A stretch of 64,000 nucleotides of DNA from Sepioteuthis lessoniana. Its lineage: Eukaryota; Mollusca; Cephalopoda; Myopsida; Loliginidae. The DNA lies in NCBI GenBank assembly GCA_963585895.1, contig OY757913.1:99470138-99534137 (forward strand), written 5' to 3'. The stretch's first letter is position 1. Each line of letters opens with the position of its first letter. A model generated the notes under the pieces. It ran no database searches. It was not told the DNA's origin and saw nothing but the letters and a program-made list of their open reading frames with translations. A program made the translations under genes and the position numbers. This document shows, piece by piece, positions 12,565 through 23,745 of the stretch.

Positions 12565-12895
12565 ACTGTCCTGGCGGCAACACCTCACAAGACACCAACT
12601 GTACGGCCACCTGCCTTTTATCACGAAAACTATTCAAGTTAGACGAACCAGACATGTAGGACACTGCTGGAGAATCAGGGACGAACTCATAAGTGATGTA
12701 CTCTTATGGACCCCGACACATGGCCGTGTAAAATCAGGACGACCAGCACGAACATACATTCAGCAACTATGTGAGGATACAGGATGTTGTCCTGAAGACC
12801 TGCCTGAGGCGATGAACGATAGGGAAAAGTGGCGAGAGAGGGTCAGGGATATCCGTGCTACCAGCACGACATGATGATGATAATGATGATGATGA
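12565..12895 (+). pseudogene. LINE 3' fragment
   Basis: The + frames resemble QLYGHLPFITKTIQVRRT..HVGHCW followed by GRPARTYIQQLC, the same C-terminal region as at 5.5 kb. The copy ends in (GAT/AAT)n at about 12872-12893. It is 5'-truncated and lies inside family E repeats. Confidence 0.8.
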
Positions 12896-13204
12896 ATCAT
12901 TTAACTGTGTGTAAACAAATGACTTATGTTTAATCGAATTGTTAGTGATACATTGCAATACTTGGAATCATTTAACTTTGTTGGTTTATGCTTAAATGAA
13001 TTGTTTGAAATAGAACTGTTTTATCATTTATCTGTGTGTAAATAAATGACTGATGTTTATCTGAATTGTTAGTGATACATAGAAATATTTGGAACCATTT
13101 AACTGCGCTAACAAAAGAGTAATGTTGAATAGAATTATTAGTGTTGATTAACAGTTCTTGAAACTCTTTAAATATTTACCAAATTGAATTATTGGTATAA
13201 TATA

Positions 13205-13433
13205 GCAATCATCATGTCCTGCTGTTAGTACGGATTTCCCTTACTCTCACTCACAATTCACCTCTATCATCTGTCACTTCCGGGAGGTCTTCTAGACTAC
13301 ATCCTGGGTTTGTACAGAGCTGTTGTAGATGAGTTCTTGTTGGTCGTTCAACACTTGCTAGTCTGTGTGAAGGGGTCCATAGGAGAACGTCGCTTAAGAG
13401 TTCGTCCTTACTTCTCCAGCAGAATACTTGTAA
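13205..13433 (-). pseudogene. LINE 3' fragment, opposite orientation
   Basis: The minus frame contains CWRSKDELLSDVLLWTPSH and QLCTNPGCSLEDLPEVTDD, the same C-terminal LINE segment as at 5.5, 12.6, 15.5 and 18.5 kb. It is truncated at both ends. Confidence 0.8.
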
Positions 13434-13789
13434 ACATTTAACTGTGTGCAAATCAAGGAATAATGTTGAATAGAATAATTAGTGTTAAATAACAATACTT
13501 TAGGCCAGTTCATTTGTGCAAACAAATGATAAATATCAAATAGAATTATTTGTGTGGAACAACAATAATTGAAATCGTTTAACTGAGTAGAATCAATGGC
13601 AATACTAGTGTCTACTTATCCAAAGCCCTGACGTTCCACAAATGAATCACAGTCACTGCCAATAACTCTTGCTACCACCACTCTGATATATCTCTATCTT
13701 TCCCTTTCTTTCTTTTCTGTCTCTCCTTCTTATGACCCCTCCCTCTTTTTGTTTTTATTCATCTGTTTTTATTCATATATTTCCTCCAA

Positions 13790-13860
13790 TGCTGAACTTT
13801 AGAAAAATCCATATTATGATGAAGTCTTTTTGAAATAAAGACGAAATATCATTTTAAATC
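13790..13860 (+). other. Ribozyme-like hairpin remnant
   Basis: 'atgatgaagtctttttg' then 'aaataaagacgaaat' forms a 6-bp stem (GTCTTT/AAAGAC) between TGATGA- and GAAA-like segments. The layout resembles a hammerhead core, but the essential C before TGATGA is A and one base is extra. If real, it is an inactive relic. Confidence 0.25.
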
Positions 13861-13938
13861 CGTTGTCTGTGTTTTGGTTTACCCACTTTTCCACTTATTT
13901 TTTCTCATCATGTCGGATTTACCAAACCTACCATTTCT

Positions 13939-13993
<55 letters not shown>
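13939..13993. repeat. (TA)n microsatellite
   Basis: About 27 consecutive TA units, flanked by related 'catttctcc' sequences. Confidence 0.97.
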
Positions 13994-13995
<2 letters not shown>

Positions 13996-13999
13996 CTAT

Positions 14000-14700
14000 C
14001 ATTTCTCCCATACTAGCGTGCTAACAAATTAGATCTAACTCATTTAAAAATGAAATTATCAACAAATTATGTGTACAAACAAATTTAATATATGCAGTGG
14101 AACCACAACTTACGAAAATCCCATAATACGAAAAATTCAGAATACAAAGCGGGCTTCGAAGAAATTTCCGTCCCATTTAACAAAAAAATATTCCAGATAC
14201 GAAAATGAAAATCGAAATTGCCGCCCGACATCGTTCTTCCCAAACTGAACCACAACAACAACAAAAAAAAAAAAAAGCAATGAAGAAAATTAGAAAAATG
14301 TAGAAAAATAAAATTATCCCCCCCCTAAAAAATGATAAAACACAAAAGGCACAAAAAGAATTTAAATTCTTAGAATTAATTTTATGTATTCATTTAAATT
14401 TAGTTACGTTAACTTACGTATGATTTCTGCCATTTGTCAAAACTCCATTCGTCTCCTTCTCGTTCGCTATCAACCTCACCTCACACCACTCTTGGGTATA
14501 TTCGTCTGACTCGAAAGGTAAAGTGTCATTATTTGTAACAATTTTTTTTTTTTTCATTGATTTTATTATTTTCTCATCGTTTTTAACATTTATGTAAATG
14601 ACTATGTTGTCATTAACGAACATATTCCTTCGGGTAGGTATAATATTTACCTTTAAACAACTGCTTTTGGGGGCTGGAGAGAATGACGCAATTTATAAGG
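14000..14700. other. Unassigned AT-rich sequence
   Basis: Poly-A tract at 14260-14274 and poly-T at 14541-14554. The repeated phrase 'atacgaaaat' and 'cccataatacg' suggests an old unidentified repeat. No gene is visible. Confidence 0.4.
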
Positions 14701-14715
14701 TAAATCTTGTCCCAT

Positions 14716-14997
14716 ACATATTTACCAACCCCTCCGCTCGGGCAGGATATGACACTAGGTCAATTTTTTAAGCGGAGTTTAACAGGTTTGAATTCAGAGT
14801 TTTCCTTCTCCTAGACTAGTTGCCTCACCAAGGCTGAAGAACTTAGCCTGTCCTACTATTTTACCCATAGCTGGAAGGATAATGATTGGATTCATACCTT
14901 TCCCAAGGGTATTAGTGCAATGTGAAATGCAATCAGTCTCGTCCAGGGTTTGAACTCGTGTCGCCGTGTCCATTTCCTACGACGATAACCATTACAT
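14716..14997 (-). mobile_element. tRNA-derived SINE, family A, with 15-bp target-site duplication
   Basis: Reversed family A from 'tatttaccaacccctccgct' to 'gacgataaccattacat'. The first bases of the tRNA-like head are missing. The perfect duplication TAAATCTTGTCCCAT lies at 14701-14715 and 14998-15012. Confidence 0.92.
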
Positions 14998-15064
14998 TAA
15001 ATCTTGTCCCATGATACGAAAATTCCTAAATACGAAACGAATTAATTCCGTATCTCGAAGTTTC

Positions 15065-15480
15065 ACTGTATGTATAAAGAGGATTTTGCATTAAATAATC
15101 TAGTGGTTGATATTTCATAAAATCCAACTAAACCAAATCAGATATATTTAATACATAAGTATAAAAGTATTTGGCATTAAATAATCTATAGCGGTTAATA
15201 TACCATAAAACCCAACCAAACCCAATCCTATATATTTAATATATAAGTATAAAGATGTTTTGCATTAAATAATCTACAATTGTTGATATGCCATAAAACC
15301 CAACCAAACCAAATCCTGTATATCTAATATATATGTATAAATAGGATTTGGCATTAAATAATCTATAGCGGTTGGTATGGCATAAAATCCAACCAAATCA
15401 AATGATATAAATTTAATATATATGTATAAAGAGGATTTGGCATTAAATCATCTACAGCGGTTGATATGCCATAAAATCTA
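15065..15480 (+). repeat. Tandem array of hairpin-tail monomers, about 88 bp, five units
   Basis: The anchor after 'tataaa' recurs at 15079, 15166, 15254, 15342 and 15431 (spacings 87, 88, 88, 89). Each unit has 'tatatttaatatat', 'ggatttggcattaaataat', a weakened stem-loop and 'atgccataaaatcc'. It is the terminal monomer of family E amplified in tandem. Confidence 0.88.
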
Positions 15481-15783
15481 GCTCACAAGACACCAACTAT
15501 ACGGCCACTTGCCTCCCATCACGAAAACTATACAAGTTAGACGAACCAGACACGCAGGACACTGCTGGAGAAGCAAGGACGAGCTCATAAGTGATGTACT
15601 CCTAACGACCCCACATATGGCCAAGCAAAAGCAGGACGACCAGCTCGAACTTACATACAGCAGCTATGTGAAGACACAGGATGTAACCCTGAAGACCTGC
15701 CAGAGGCGATGAATAATAGGGAGAAGTGGCGAGAGAGGATCAGGGATATCCGTGCTGGCGGCACATGATGATGATGATGATGA
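15481..15783 (+). pseudogene. LINE 3' fragment with (GAT)n tail
   Basis: The + frame from 15509 reads MPPITKTIQVRRTRHAGHCW then RSKDELISDVLLTTP, and later codes for QLCEDTGCNPEDLPEAMNN in another phase. The copy ends in (ATG)n at 15764-15782. It begins directly after a truncated hairpin-tail unit. Confidence 0.85.
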
Positions 15784-15789
15784 TCCTTA

Positions 15790-16150
15790 TTTATCCTTAT
15801 CCAGTATCCTTATTTATTCGGTGTACACCCTTTATAAATAAGACCCTATTTTTAACCTACCTTTATATTTTATCCAATTTATTACATTGCTAATTGTAAT
15901 CATCTTTATTTTTTTCGTTTATGACATGGATGATGAATGTGTGATTGATATTTATATAATCGAGTTAGATCGTGAGGAATTTAGCTTTAAAACAGTCGGG
16001 TCATTGGCGACTCAGCCTGTTCTCCGATTAAGCTTAACTTGTAAGGAGGGTAGCGAGTTACCCAGCGGGACAAAAAAAAAAAAAAAGACCTCTTTGAGTG
16101 TCAACTGCCATCTAGTACGTTTGTGAACACTTTAACATCTACCATATGGC
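15790..16150. other. Unassigned sequence
   Basis: Duplicated 'ccttatttatccttat' near 15784 and a poly-A run at 16073-16086. No gene is supported. Confidence 0.4.
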
Positions 16151-16168
16151 AAACAGTGTAACTGTACT

Positions 16169-16463
16169 CCTATTTACCAAACCCCTCCGCTCGGGCAGGA
16201 TATGACACAAGGTCAATTTTTAAGCGGAGTTTGACAGGTTTGAATTCAGAGTTTTCCTTCTCCTGGACTAGTTGCCTCACCAAGGCTGAAGAACACAGTC
16301 TGTCCTACTATTTACCCATAGCTGGAGGGAGAATAAATGGATTCATACCTTTCCCAAGGGTAATAGTGCTATGTGAAATGCAATCAATCTCGTCCAGGTT
16401 TTGAACTCGAGTCGCCGTGTCCATTTCCTACGACGATAACCATTACACCACGGGCACCTCCTA
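16169..16463 (-). mobile_element. tRNA-derived SINE, family A, near-perfect target-site duplication
   Basis: Full-length reversed copy, from 'tatttaccaaacccctccgc' to the head 'cattacaccacgggcacct'. The flanks AGTGTAACTGTACT (16155-16168) and AGTGTAATTGTACT (16464-16477) differ at one base. Confidence 0.93.
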
Positions 16464-16644
16464 AGTGTAATTGTACTGGCAATGTTAGTATGGTGGAATG
16501 TGTATGCATTGTGCGGCACAAGCAAAAACCATTTAAAACAATTCACATGTGCAGGCTGTTCAGTAGTGCGTACGCATAATCCCTGTTTTGAGTTTGAGTT
16601 CTTGCACAACGTGCACATTACAAAATCCCATGATGATAAATTGC

Positions 16645-17275
16645 CCAGTCGGCTGGGGCTGTAGAATACACCGACTGCACCTCTACAGAGGGTTGAGCCC
16701 CGTCCCGCCAATGAGTGTTTTAGATATGACACTAAACAATCTGATGGTGAGGTTACAGTGAAACTGGGGCTTTGGGGAATGCAGAACACCCCTTCATTGC
16801 TATTGCTCCCAGGTCCACTCTAGCCCGGCTTGGTAGCATCTGATTAGGCCCTATCTATGGGTTAAATAGAACTAACGGCATACTTATGCTAAACTGAATT
16901 GTCTGACTAAAATGAATAGCTTTAAATAGAAATGTTTTTGACAATTAATCCCTACTTACACTTAAACTGCGTGCTTATGCTAAACTGAATTATTTGAAAT
17001 GGAACTGTTTTTTTGACATTGAAACTGTACTTACACTAAACTAAATTGTTTAATATTGAACTGTTTTGACATTTAACTATGAACTTATAATTTGAACTGT
17101 GTGAATAAAGTGAATAGCTTGAAATAGAAATGTTTTTGACAATTAAACAGTGTACTTATGCTAAAATGAATTGTTTGAAATGGAACTGCATATTTGCATA
17201 AAAATGGACTTGGCGTTAAATAAACTACAACGGTTGATATGCCATAAAACCCATTCAACACCACAACCAACCATG
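16645..17275 (+). mobile_element. Composite element, family E, complete
   Basis: The head is at 16645-16870 ('gcccagtcggctggggctgt', 'acaccgactgcacctctac', 'gacactaaacaatctgatgg', 'gaacaccccttcattgc', 'ctatctatgggttaaatag'). Inner diverged repeats occupy 16870-17190 ('cttatgctaaactgaattg', 'gaaatggaactg'). The hairpin tail is at 17205-17265, 'ggcgttaaataaactac' then 'ggttgatatgccataaaacc'. Confidence 0.88.
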
Positions 17276-17279
17276 ACGA

Positions 17280-17900
17280 TAAAAAGACAGTGACGAGGGC
17301 AGGTGGAAGTTGCTACAAAAAAGCCTTCTATTTAAACTTCACACATGGGTGGTGAGAGACGGACGAACATTAACAGAGCCATTGCGAGTAATTATCGTCT
17401 TCGGGTCCTAATTTTACAACAAAGCAGTCCTTTCTTAGGACGGCATTACTTTCCTTATATGGGGAGGGGTTTAGAAAAGGTGAACTAAAAAATCTTACTT
17501 GTCTATATCCCTGTTTTTAGATGTGAGTGGCTAGGTATTCAATTCCCAGTCATGGGTAAATTAGTAGGGTAAATTGGGTTCTCTAACTTTCGTTGGGTGA
17601 CTGGTGCAGGAAAAGGAAAAACTCTAAATTCAGATCCTGAGGCGTGTTGTTCAGGAGAGTCTGTGGCACTATTCTTCTTTTATCAGCTGGCTTAATGCAA
17701 ACTTTCGTCACTATTAACAAATCACTTGTATATTTAGTCCAACAGTTTATATCTTTAATCGAACAGTTTGGCCCTCATATGTCGAGATTGACGAAAGAGT
17801 CTATTGGATATTTTTAACTTTTCCTATTTAATTATATCATTTGTTTGCTCACAGTTATATGATTTCAAGTATTCCTATCTCATGCTAATAATTTTCAAGC
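17280..17900 (+). other. Mostly unassigned, with a diverged family A-like SINE piece
   Basis: At about 17535-17645, 'tcatgggtaaattagtagg', 'gggtgactggtgcaggaaa' and 'ctctaaattcagatcctga' resemble the 3' half of family A with heavy divergence. The rest is unassigned. Confidence 0.4.
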
Positions 17901-17917
17901 AGTTATATGGTTTCAAG

Positions 17918-18207
17918 GAGGTACCTATGGTGTAACGGTTATCGTTGTAGGAAATGGACACAGCGACACGAGTTCAAATCGGGACGAGACTGATTGCATT
18001 TCACATAGTATTAATACCCTTTGGAAAGGTATGAATCCAATTATTCTCCCTCCATCTATGGGTAAATAGTAGGACAGACTGTGTTCCTCAGCCTTGGTGA
18101 GGCAACTAGTCTAGGAGAAGGAAAACTCTGAATTCAAACCTGTTAAGCTCCGCTTAAAAATTGACTTTGTGTCATATCCTGCCTGAGCGGAGGGGTTGGT
18201 AAATGTG
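17918..18207 (+). mobile_element. tRNA-derived SINE, family A, with 16-bp target-site duplication
   Basis: The head 'ggtacctatggtgtaacggt', box B 'gagttcaaatc', central block and tail 'ggaggggttggtaaatg' are all present. The duplications GTTATATGGTTTCAAG (17902-17917) and GTTATATGGTTTTAAG (18208-18223) differ at one base. The target is a family E inner repeat. Confidence 0.92.
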
Positions 18208-18479
18208 GTTATATGGTTTTAAGTAACTGATTGTATTTTCAAACAAAGTATTTTCGATAATGTTTTGAGTTTCTCTCCCGATTAGAAGAGTTTTTTTCTT
18301 TATATTTTAGGTAGATAAAAAACTACTTTATATTTCAAAAAGACAACAAACGTGTCTGTTCTATTTCAATCGAATAAAAAATTCTCCAAAATACTGTGAG
18401 GAGATTTGAAAAGAAAGTTTACACGTTATTTTAAGTAGCTAAAAAATGTCTCCAATATATTTCAAGTAACTAATGTCAT

Positions 18480-19260
18480 CTTCATGATCATCATGTCGCG
18501 CTGCTAACACGGATTTTCCAGACCCGCTCTCACCACCCGTCTCTACCCTCCGTCGCTCCCGGCATGTCTTCCAGGCTACATCCTATATCGGTACAGAGTT
18601 GTTGTATATAGGTTCAAGCTGGTCATTCAAATTTTGCTCGTCCGTGTGAAGGGGTCCACAGGAGTACATCGCTTATGAGTTCGTCTTTACTTTTCCAGCA
18701 GTGTCCCTCATGTCTAGTTCGACTAATTTGGACGATTTTCGTGATGGGTGGTAGGTGGCCGTACAGCTGCTGTTTGTGGGATGTTGCCACTAGAACGTGT
18801 TCAGTACAGCTCGTAGCATTCTTATGTAATTGCCGTCAAGCTTTTTCTCCATGCGCTTAGTCAGCGTTTTATTTTATTGGTCAGGTCTGACTTCCATATG
18901 ACCGATAGACTATCGATAGCTGTCCATACCTTTGCTAGTCTCGTGTTGATATCATTTTCAGTTGATGAGACGCTGCTTCAGAGGTAGGTGAACATGTCCA
19001 CCAGTTTCAGAGTATAAACATTTACTGTGAAGATGTTGTCTCTTTGATTAAAGCACATGTATTCTGTTTTGTCTGTGTTCACATGGAGGCCTATGCCACC
19101 AGCTGCCCGTTCCAGACCGTGTAGCAGGGATTCGACCGGGGCAGGTGTATTTGCCAGAAGCGCTATGCCATCAGCGTCGTCCACGTCCGCAATACTTTGT
19201 ACGGAGTATCTTCTGCTTTTTGCCTTTGCCAGCGTAAAGTCATTTTCTTTCATTAAATCT
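18480..19260 (-). pseudogene. LINE reverse-transcriptase fragment, longest copy
   Basis: The minus-strand frame 19253-18978 reads DADGIALLANTPAPVESLLH then GLERAAGGIGLHVNTDKTEY and MCFNQ. This is the region just after the catalytic box of a non-LTR reverse transcriptase; 'DADGIALL' is probably a degraded ADDIALL box. It continues through DINTRLAKVWTAIDSLSVIW to the C-terminal segment shared with the copies at 5.3, 12.6, 13.2 and 15.5 kb. Near 18870, about 45 bases present in the 5.3 kb copy are deleted. Stops and frameshifts make it dead. The end on this strand is 'catgatgatcatgaag'. Confidence 0.87.
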
Positions 19261-19388
19261 ATCGACGTTCAATGCACGTAGTTTAGGCAGATAATAAATA
19301 GGTATGAAGCTAACGTGTCCCATTTGACATTGTCAAAGTTGTCTGTGTCTCCATCTGGTGAGCGAACTTTTACTTTAGTGTTTTTAAT

Positions 19389-19905
19389 GTAGTCTACTTT
19401 ATATTTCAGCTAAATAAAAAAGTTTATACTCTATTTTACTTTAATAAAAAAGTTTATACTATATTTCAACTAAATAAAAAAGTCGATACTATATTTCAAC
19501 TAGATAAAAAAGTTTTTACTCTATTTCAACTAAATAAAAAAGTTTATACACTATTTTACTTTTATAAAAAAGTTTATACTATATTTCAACAAAATAAAAA
19601 AGTCTATACTATATTTAAATTAGATTAAAAAAAAGTTTATACTATTATTTCAACTAAATAAAAAAAGTTTATGAAGTGTATTTCCAGACATGTTTCAAGT
19701 CTTTACCTGGGGCCGTTATCTGTATATATCTATTGTAATATCTAAAAGTTTATACTATATTTCAATTAAATAAAAAAGTTTATACTATATTTCAACAAAA
19801 TAAAAAAGTTTATACGATATTTCAACTCGGTAAAATATTTATACTATATTTCAACAAGACAAAAAAATGTTGACACTATATTTCAACTAGACAAAAAAGG
19901 CAGCT
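19389..19905. repeat. AT-rich minisatellite, about 28-bp unit, interrupted
   Basis: About 15 units of 'tatactatatttcaac' plus 'taaataaaaaagtt' stand in tandem, with variants 'ctctattttactttaataaa' and 'acaaaataaaaaagtc'. About 75 bases of unrelated sequence (about 19672-19745) interrupt the array, which then resumes. Confidence 0.9.
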
Positions 19906-20885
19906 AATATCTTTTTAAAAATATATTAACCTTATAATTTTTTTATTTTTCAAGTTAGGGGATATTTTTACGTCTCATATGGAAGCTTCGAACAAATTTT
20001 CAACTACCTTGATTTTGTAGAGGAACTTTGGAAATGTGTTTTATGTAAAGATTATATTTTAGAGAGACTTCATGAAATTAAATGAATAAGTGGTTGATTA
20101 ATTTAAAAAATATTTCCATAATTAAAAAAATCCTTTTCTGCATAAATGAATGAGTTTTATTGAAGTTGGATTATTCGCTGATTCTGAGAGAGAAAACTTC
20201 TTTTAATGTCAAAACTTTTTCTGGATCGAATAAATCTACTTGAAAAATTTGATCGCTGTACATTAAAAAGTAGTTAAGATCGTTTAATTCTTTCGTAAAT
20301 GTTAATTGTGGCATTATCGTTAGACTCGTCCTCACGTTATGTTTTCTTTTCAAGAAAAGATTAATCGGTCGCAGGTTTTGGTCGAAAGCGTACAAGTCAC
20401 AGGCAAGGTTCTCCTCACTTCAAAATACAAACAGACCAGAGAATACACTTGTTACTTTATTTATTCTTCTGGTTAATTCTGGCGGCAAAGGCGAGCTGTG
20501 TGACACTTCGCTTTTCTGCCTTAGTGATATGACCATAACTCTGGTTTAACTGGTTTCTTGGGTTGATGATTCTTATACTCAACTATAGTAGATGGTGAGG
20601 AAAGGAGACAACTCGGCTCAGTTCGCCCCAGGGGCACAACCACCACTGCCATTGATGGGGGAGGACGGCTATTTCGGGAAAGAAAACCGCTTTTTTTTAC
20701 GTGTTCCCTTGAACCTAAAATATATTACAAAAATGATATCCTTTTCCTCTGATTAATGACTGTACAAGTGCCGAAGACTTCTGTTTATTACGGACATCAG
20801 AAAAAAATCCTTTCATCCCTATCAATAAATTCTTCTTTTTCTTTTTATCATCTTTTTTTATCTATTTATCTATTTTATCATTGTA
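19906..20885. other. Unassigned sequence
   Basis: A minus-strand open frame at 20395-20171 (contains FSLRISE at its end) has no recognisable domain. Its start region shares a short repeat with about 5903-5950. No gene is supported. Confidence 0.35.
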
Positions 20886-20888
20886 TCC

Positions 20889-21089
20889 ATATTTACCCAA
20901 CCCCTCCACTCGGGCAGGATATGACACATGGTCAATTTTTAAGCGGAGTTTAACAGGTTTGAATTCAGTTTTCCTTCTCCTAGACTAGTTATCTAACCAG
21001 GGCTGAAGAACCAGTCTGCCCTACTATTTACCTATTGCTGGCGGGAGAATAATTGGATTCATACTCTTTGGAAGGTATGAATCCAATTA
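20889..21089 (-). mobile_element. SINE family A, 5'-truncated with terminal inversion
   Basis: The reversed 3' half is intact ('atatttacccaacccctcc' to 'gagaataattggattcatac'). Then comes an inverted copy of its own last bases: TAATTGGATTCATAC (21050-21064) and GTATGAATCCAATTA (21075-21089) form a 15-bp palindrome. This looks like a 5' inversion or snap-back during insertion. Confidence 0.8.
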
Positions 21090-21159
21090 TTAGTATAAGT
21101 TTGGAATACTTGGAACCATATAACAATTATTTGTATTAGATACAATTGTACAATTTTCT

Positions 21160-21218
21160 AACCACTTAGCATAAAATAACCCCAGACGGACTGACATGTC
21201 GTTAAAATCAATTAGATT
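21160..21218 (+). repeat. Variant hairpin tail
   Basis: 'cataaaataaccccagacgg' followed by 'actgacatgtcgttaaaatc' is the AACCC/GGGTT-type relative of the family B/E tail. Confidence 0.5.
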
Positions 21219-21229
21219 TTGTACAGTTT

Positions 21230-21990
21230 TTTTTTTTATGAATGTGATATCCCATGCGAATTTCCTGAATTTAATCAAATCAACGCCATGTTTTATGGTG
21301 TTTCAGGTAATTTTGTTGTTGGTTGCTATCTGACTTTGTTTTTTTTTGTTTCTCTTTTCTTACCCCAAGTTATTTTGCTGGTTACTCTTCTTAATCTATG
21401 AAGGCTGTAAAGGAATTATATGGAAAGAAGACAGGAAAAGAAGATAGGAGGCCCAGATATCTTCTATATTTTCACTTTATTGCTGGGTTCAACAACCATT
21501 CAGTGGATGACGAAATTATTCCTGAAATGGGTTCGTCTCCCAGACAAGGTGTTAAAATATGTTAGTTGTTTTGGGGTATATATATTCAAATTTGGTGTTT
21601 AAGGCGCTAACAATGTGTTTGACGCTTTTGGAGGAGATAAGTCTAAATCCGGTGTTTTTTGTTCGTAGTCCAATATGTCCATTTGATACTTTTTATATTT
21701 TGGCGGCTGTTAACTGAGACAGCCGCTACGAGTGAAAGGTTAACTAACGTGCCGCTTCAAAACGGTCACGTGGCCTTCCACAAGCAGCAAGGGAGATTGA
21801 GGTGTTTACTCTTCGCCGTCCGCTGCTATAAAGAGAAAGGGATTCCGTCTTTAGCCAGGACGGTTCCTTTTCTTTTTTAGCGTGCGTTGTTCATACTTCC
21901 TGTCAGGGGCTTCTGGGACTTTCTGCATTTTTTTATATTTATTTTTTTAACATAACTTTAGTAATTTTTTTTATTTTTCCAATTCTCCAC
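21230..21990. promoter_or_regulatory. Mostly unassigned, with a promoter-like patch at 21.76-21.83 kb
   Basis: AACGGTCACGTG (CACGTG at 21767-21772) is followed by TATAAAG at 21827-21833. It parallels the block near 2.6 kb. No gene was recognised on either side. Confidence 0.25.
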
Positions 21991-21999
21991 TTTTTTAGG

Positions 22000-22460
22000 C
22001 TTGTGTTACATGACGTTGGATATGTGGCACGATGGGGAGGCTTTCGTTTTTGTGAGTGTGGGTGTGGGTGAGTGCCAGTCAGAGAATTCCTTTGTTTGCT
22101 TTGGTGCGAAACCCACACAAAGGGCTTATGCGCAAGATTTCCAACGAGACCGGAAGAAGACAAGGAAAGGCAAGGTCCCAGGGCAGTCCACAGAAGAAAG
22201 GAGTTAGTGACAGTCGAGGAAAGGCGACTGTCAGAGAAAGGCGACTGCTGAGCGGGGAGCTGGGACCTGTGGACCCAGAGGCCGGGCCAGCGAGCGCGAG
22301 AGGATGAGTCTGCGTTCCTGGTAGCAGTGTGGGAATTTTGTTCGTGTACACGCTCGTGACAGCCCAGAAGCACAGAATGCCAGTAAACTGCCAAAAAAAC
22401 CCCCTTCTTTTTTACGCTTAGGGCTAACCCGAGCCCGCGCTTGTTTGTTCTTCTTTCTTC
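22000..22460. other. GC- and CpG-rich island in AT-rich surroundings
   Basis: This stretch ('gcgagcgcgagagg', 'ggcgactgtcagagaaagg' twice) is much richer in G and C than its neighbours. Both strands have open frames, up to 174 codons on the minus strand (22463-21939). Open frames are expected when stops are rare in GC-rich DNA, and none carries a known domain. It could be an LTR or untranslated leader, a first exon or a promoter. Confidence 0.4.
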
Positions 22461-22617
22461 CACTCTCTGTTGTGTATGTTGGGTCTACTGCATATTGGTA
22501 AAACATGTGAAATGCCCATGGCTGGAGATGAGAGAAACTACTAGACTATTGGATGACAATGAGTTGGTTTAAGAAGTTGAGATAGTGGAGGTCGGCCAGC
22601 GGGTATATCGTCACAGA

Positions 22618-22858
22618 TGCTATATAGTCTGGTTTCTTTGTTCAATGGCATATCAACCTTCGTGGGATATTTAATATCAAATCCATCCATGTAAAACAAC
22701 AGCAGTGGTACTAATTAACCACTAGCTAGGGATAAAAGGGATTTCATGCCTTTCCCAAATGTATTTGTCCGAAAGTGAACATAATAGTGCGATTGGGGTT
22801 CGAACTCGATTACTGTGATGTCGCATTCCAGTCATTATGCCACAGAGATTCCCCAGAT
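22618..22858 (-). mobile_element. tRNA-derived SINE, family B, complete
   Basis: Reversed: tail 'ggtttctttgttcaatggc', stem-loop 'aaccttcgtgggat', 'acaacagcagtggtactaat', central block, box B 'ggggttcgaactcgatt' and head 'cattatgccacagagattcc'. Confidence 0.85.
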
Positions 22859-22869
22859 ATTAGAGTATT

Positions 22870-23470
22870 TCTGAGTATTTTTTGATAACAGCTTGACACT
22901 TGGGATTGATTTTTTAGACGGAGAATAAATTTGTAAAAGGCGAGTTACATTTCCGCTTTGGAGTTAATAGAAAAAAATATGAATAAACAGCTCTTTCCAT
23001 TAGATCGGATTTGCGGTTTGTTGCTCTGGAGATGTGGTAAGCTGAGAGCGATGGTAATTTACTATATCATCGATTCAATTTTCATCCCAAATAACTGCTA
23101 ATGGGTCTCCATACAATAAAAGTAAGATTAAAAAAAGAAATAGCGAGTCAAGTAAAAACTTTAGACGACACGTAAACCCGTTGGGTTCCCGCTGAAATAG
23201 CGGTCCATGATGATATTGATTGTTTTATTTACGAATGAGTGATTCTTATTAGCATTTTAATGTTATATCGTTTATATGGAATGTATGGACGTTTAAGAAT
23301 TACGTCCAGCCCGTAGGTAGACCCCCATTAAATTGATTATTACTCACTTGCAATTTGGATTGTTTGAGCGTTTTAAATGTATCGGTCTAACAAAAATCTC
23401 GTGATAGTATACAGTCTCTGATAGGTTATGGTTATGTAAATATATAATGAAAACTTTAGTAAAACACACA
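22870..23470. other. Unassigned sequence
   Basis: No feature supported. A (CA)n run lies at 23465-23488. Confidence 0.4.
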
Positions 23471-23574
23471 CACATACACACACACACTGACATATGATGG
23501 CTGTCACTTCAAATTTGAATATATATTCATACAAGTCTTCCGCAACGAGAAAGATGCAACATAAGGTTATTTTT

Positions 23575-23745
23575 AAGCTGGTTTCCATCTTCTAGACAAG
23601 TTACCTTGCGAAGCCAAAAGAATTTAATCTGCTCTATTATTTAACTATAGCTGGATAACAAGTCGTTATCCAAAAGATTTTCCAAAAGATACTAGTACGA
23701 AGTGCAAACAGAGCAAACAGCCTTGTTCAGGATTTGAACTCGGTT
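23575..23745 (-). mobile_element. Diverged family A-like SINE
   Basis: 'gctggtttccatcttctaga', 'caagttaccttgcgaagcc', 'ctctattatttaactatagc' and 'ggatttgaactcggttcgcc' keep family A order at low identity, like the copy at 10.57 kb. Confidence 0.55.

Larger units (their letters stand above)
12325..13610 (+). mobile_element. Composite element, family E, with two nested LINE fragments
   Basis: The head starts 'cccagtcggctggacctgta' and runs through 'cattgctattgctttcagg' to 'atctatggatcaaatagaac' (about 12327-12505). Inner repeats ('aactgtgtgtaaacaaatga', 'aattgttagtgatacat') follow and continue after a LINE piece at 12565-12895 and again after an opposite LINE piece at 13205-13433. The hairpin tail was not found. 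Confidence 0.75.

Noticed and set aside
21939..22463. 174-codon minus-strand frame
   Set aside because: It lies in a GC-rich island where stops are rare. No domain, low-complexity Ser/Pro/His content and overlapping open frames on the other strand argue against a real protein.
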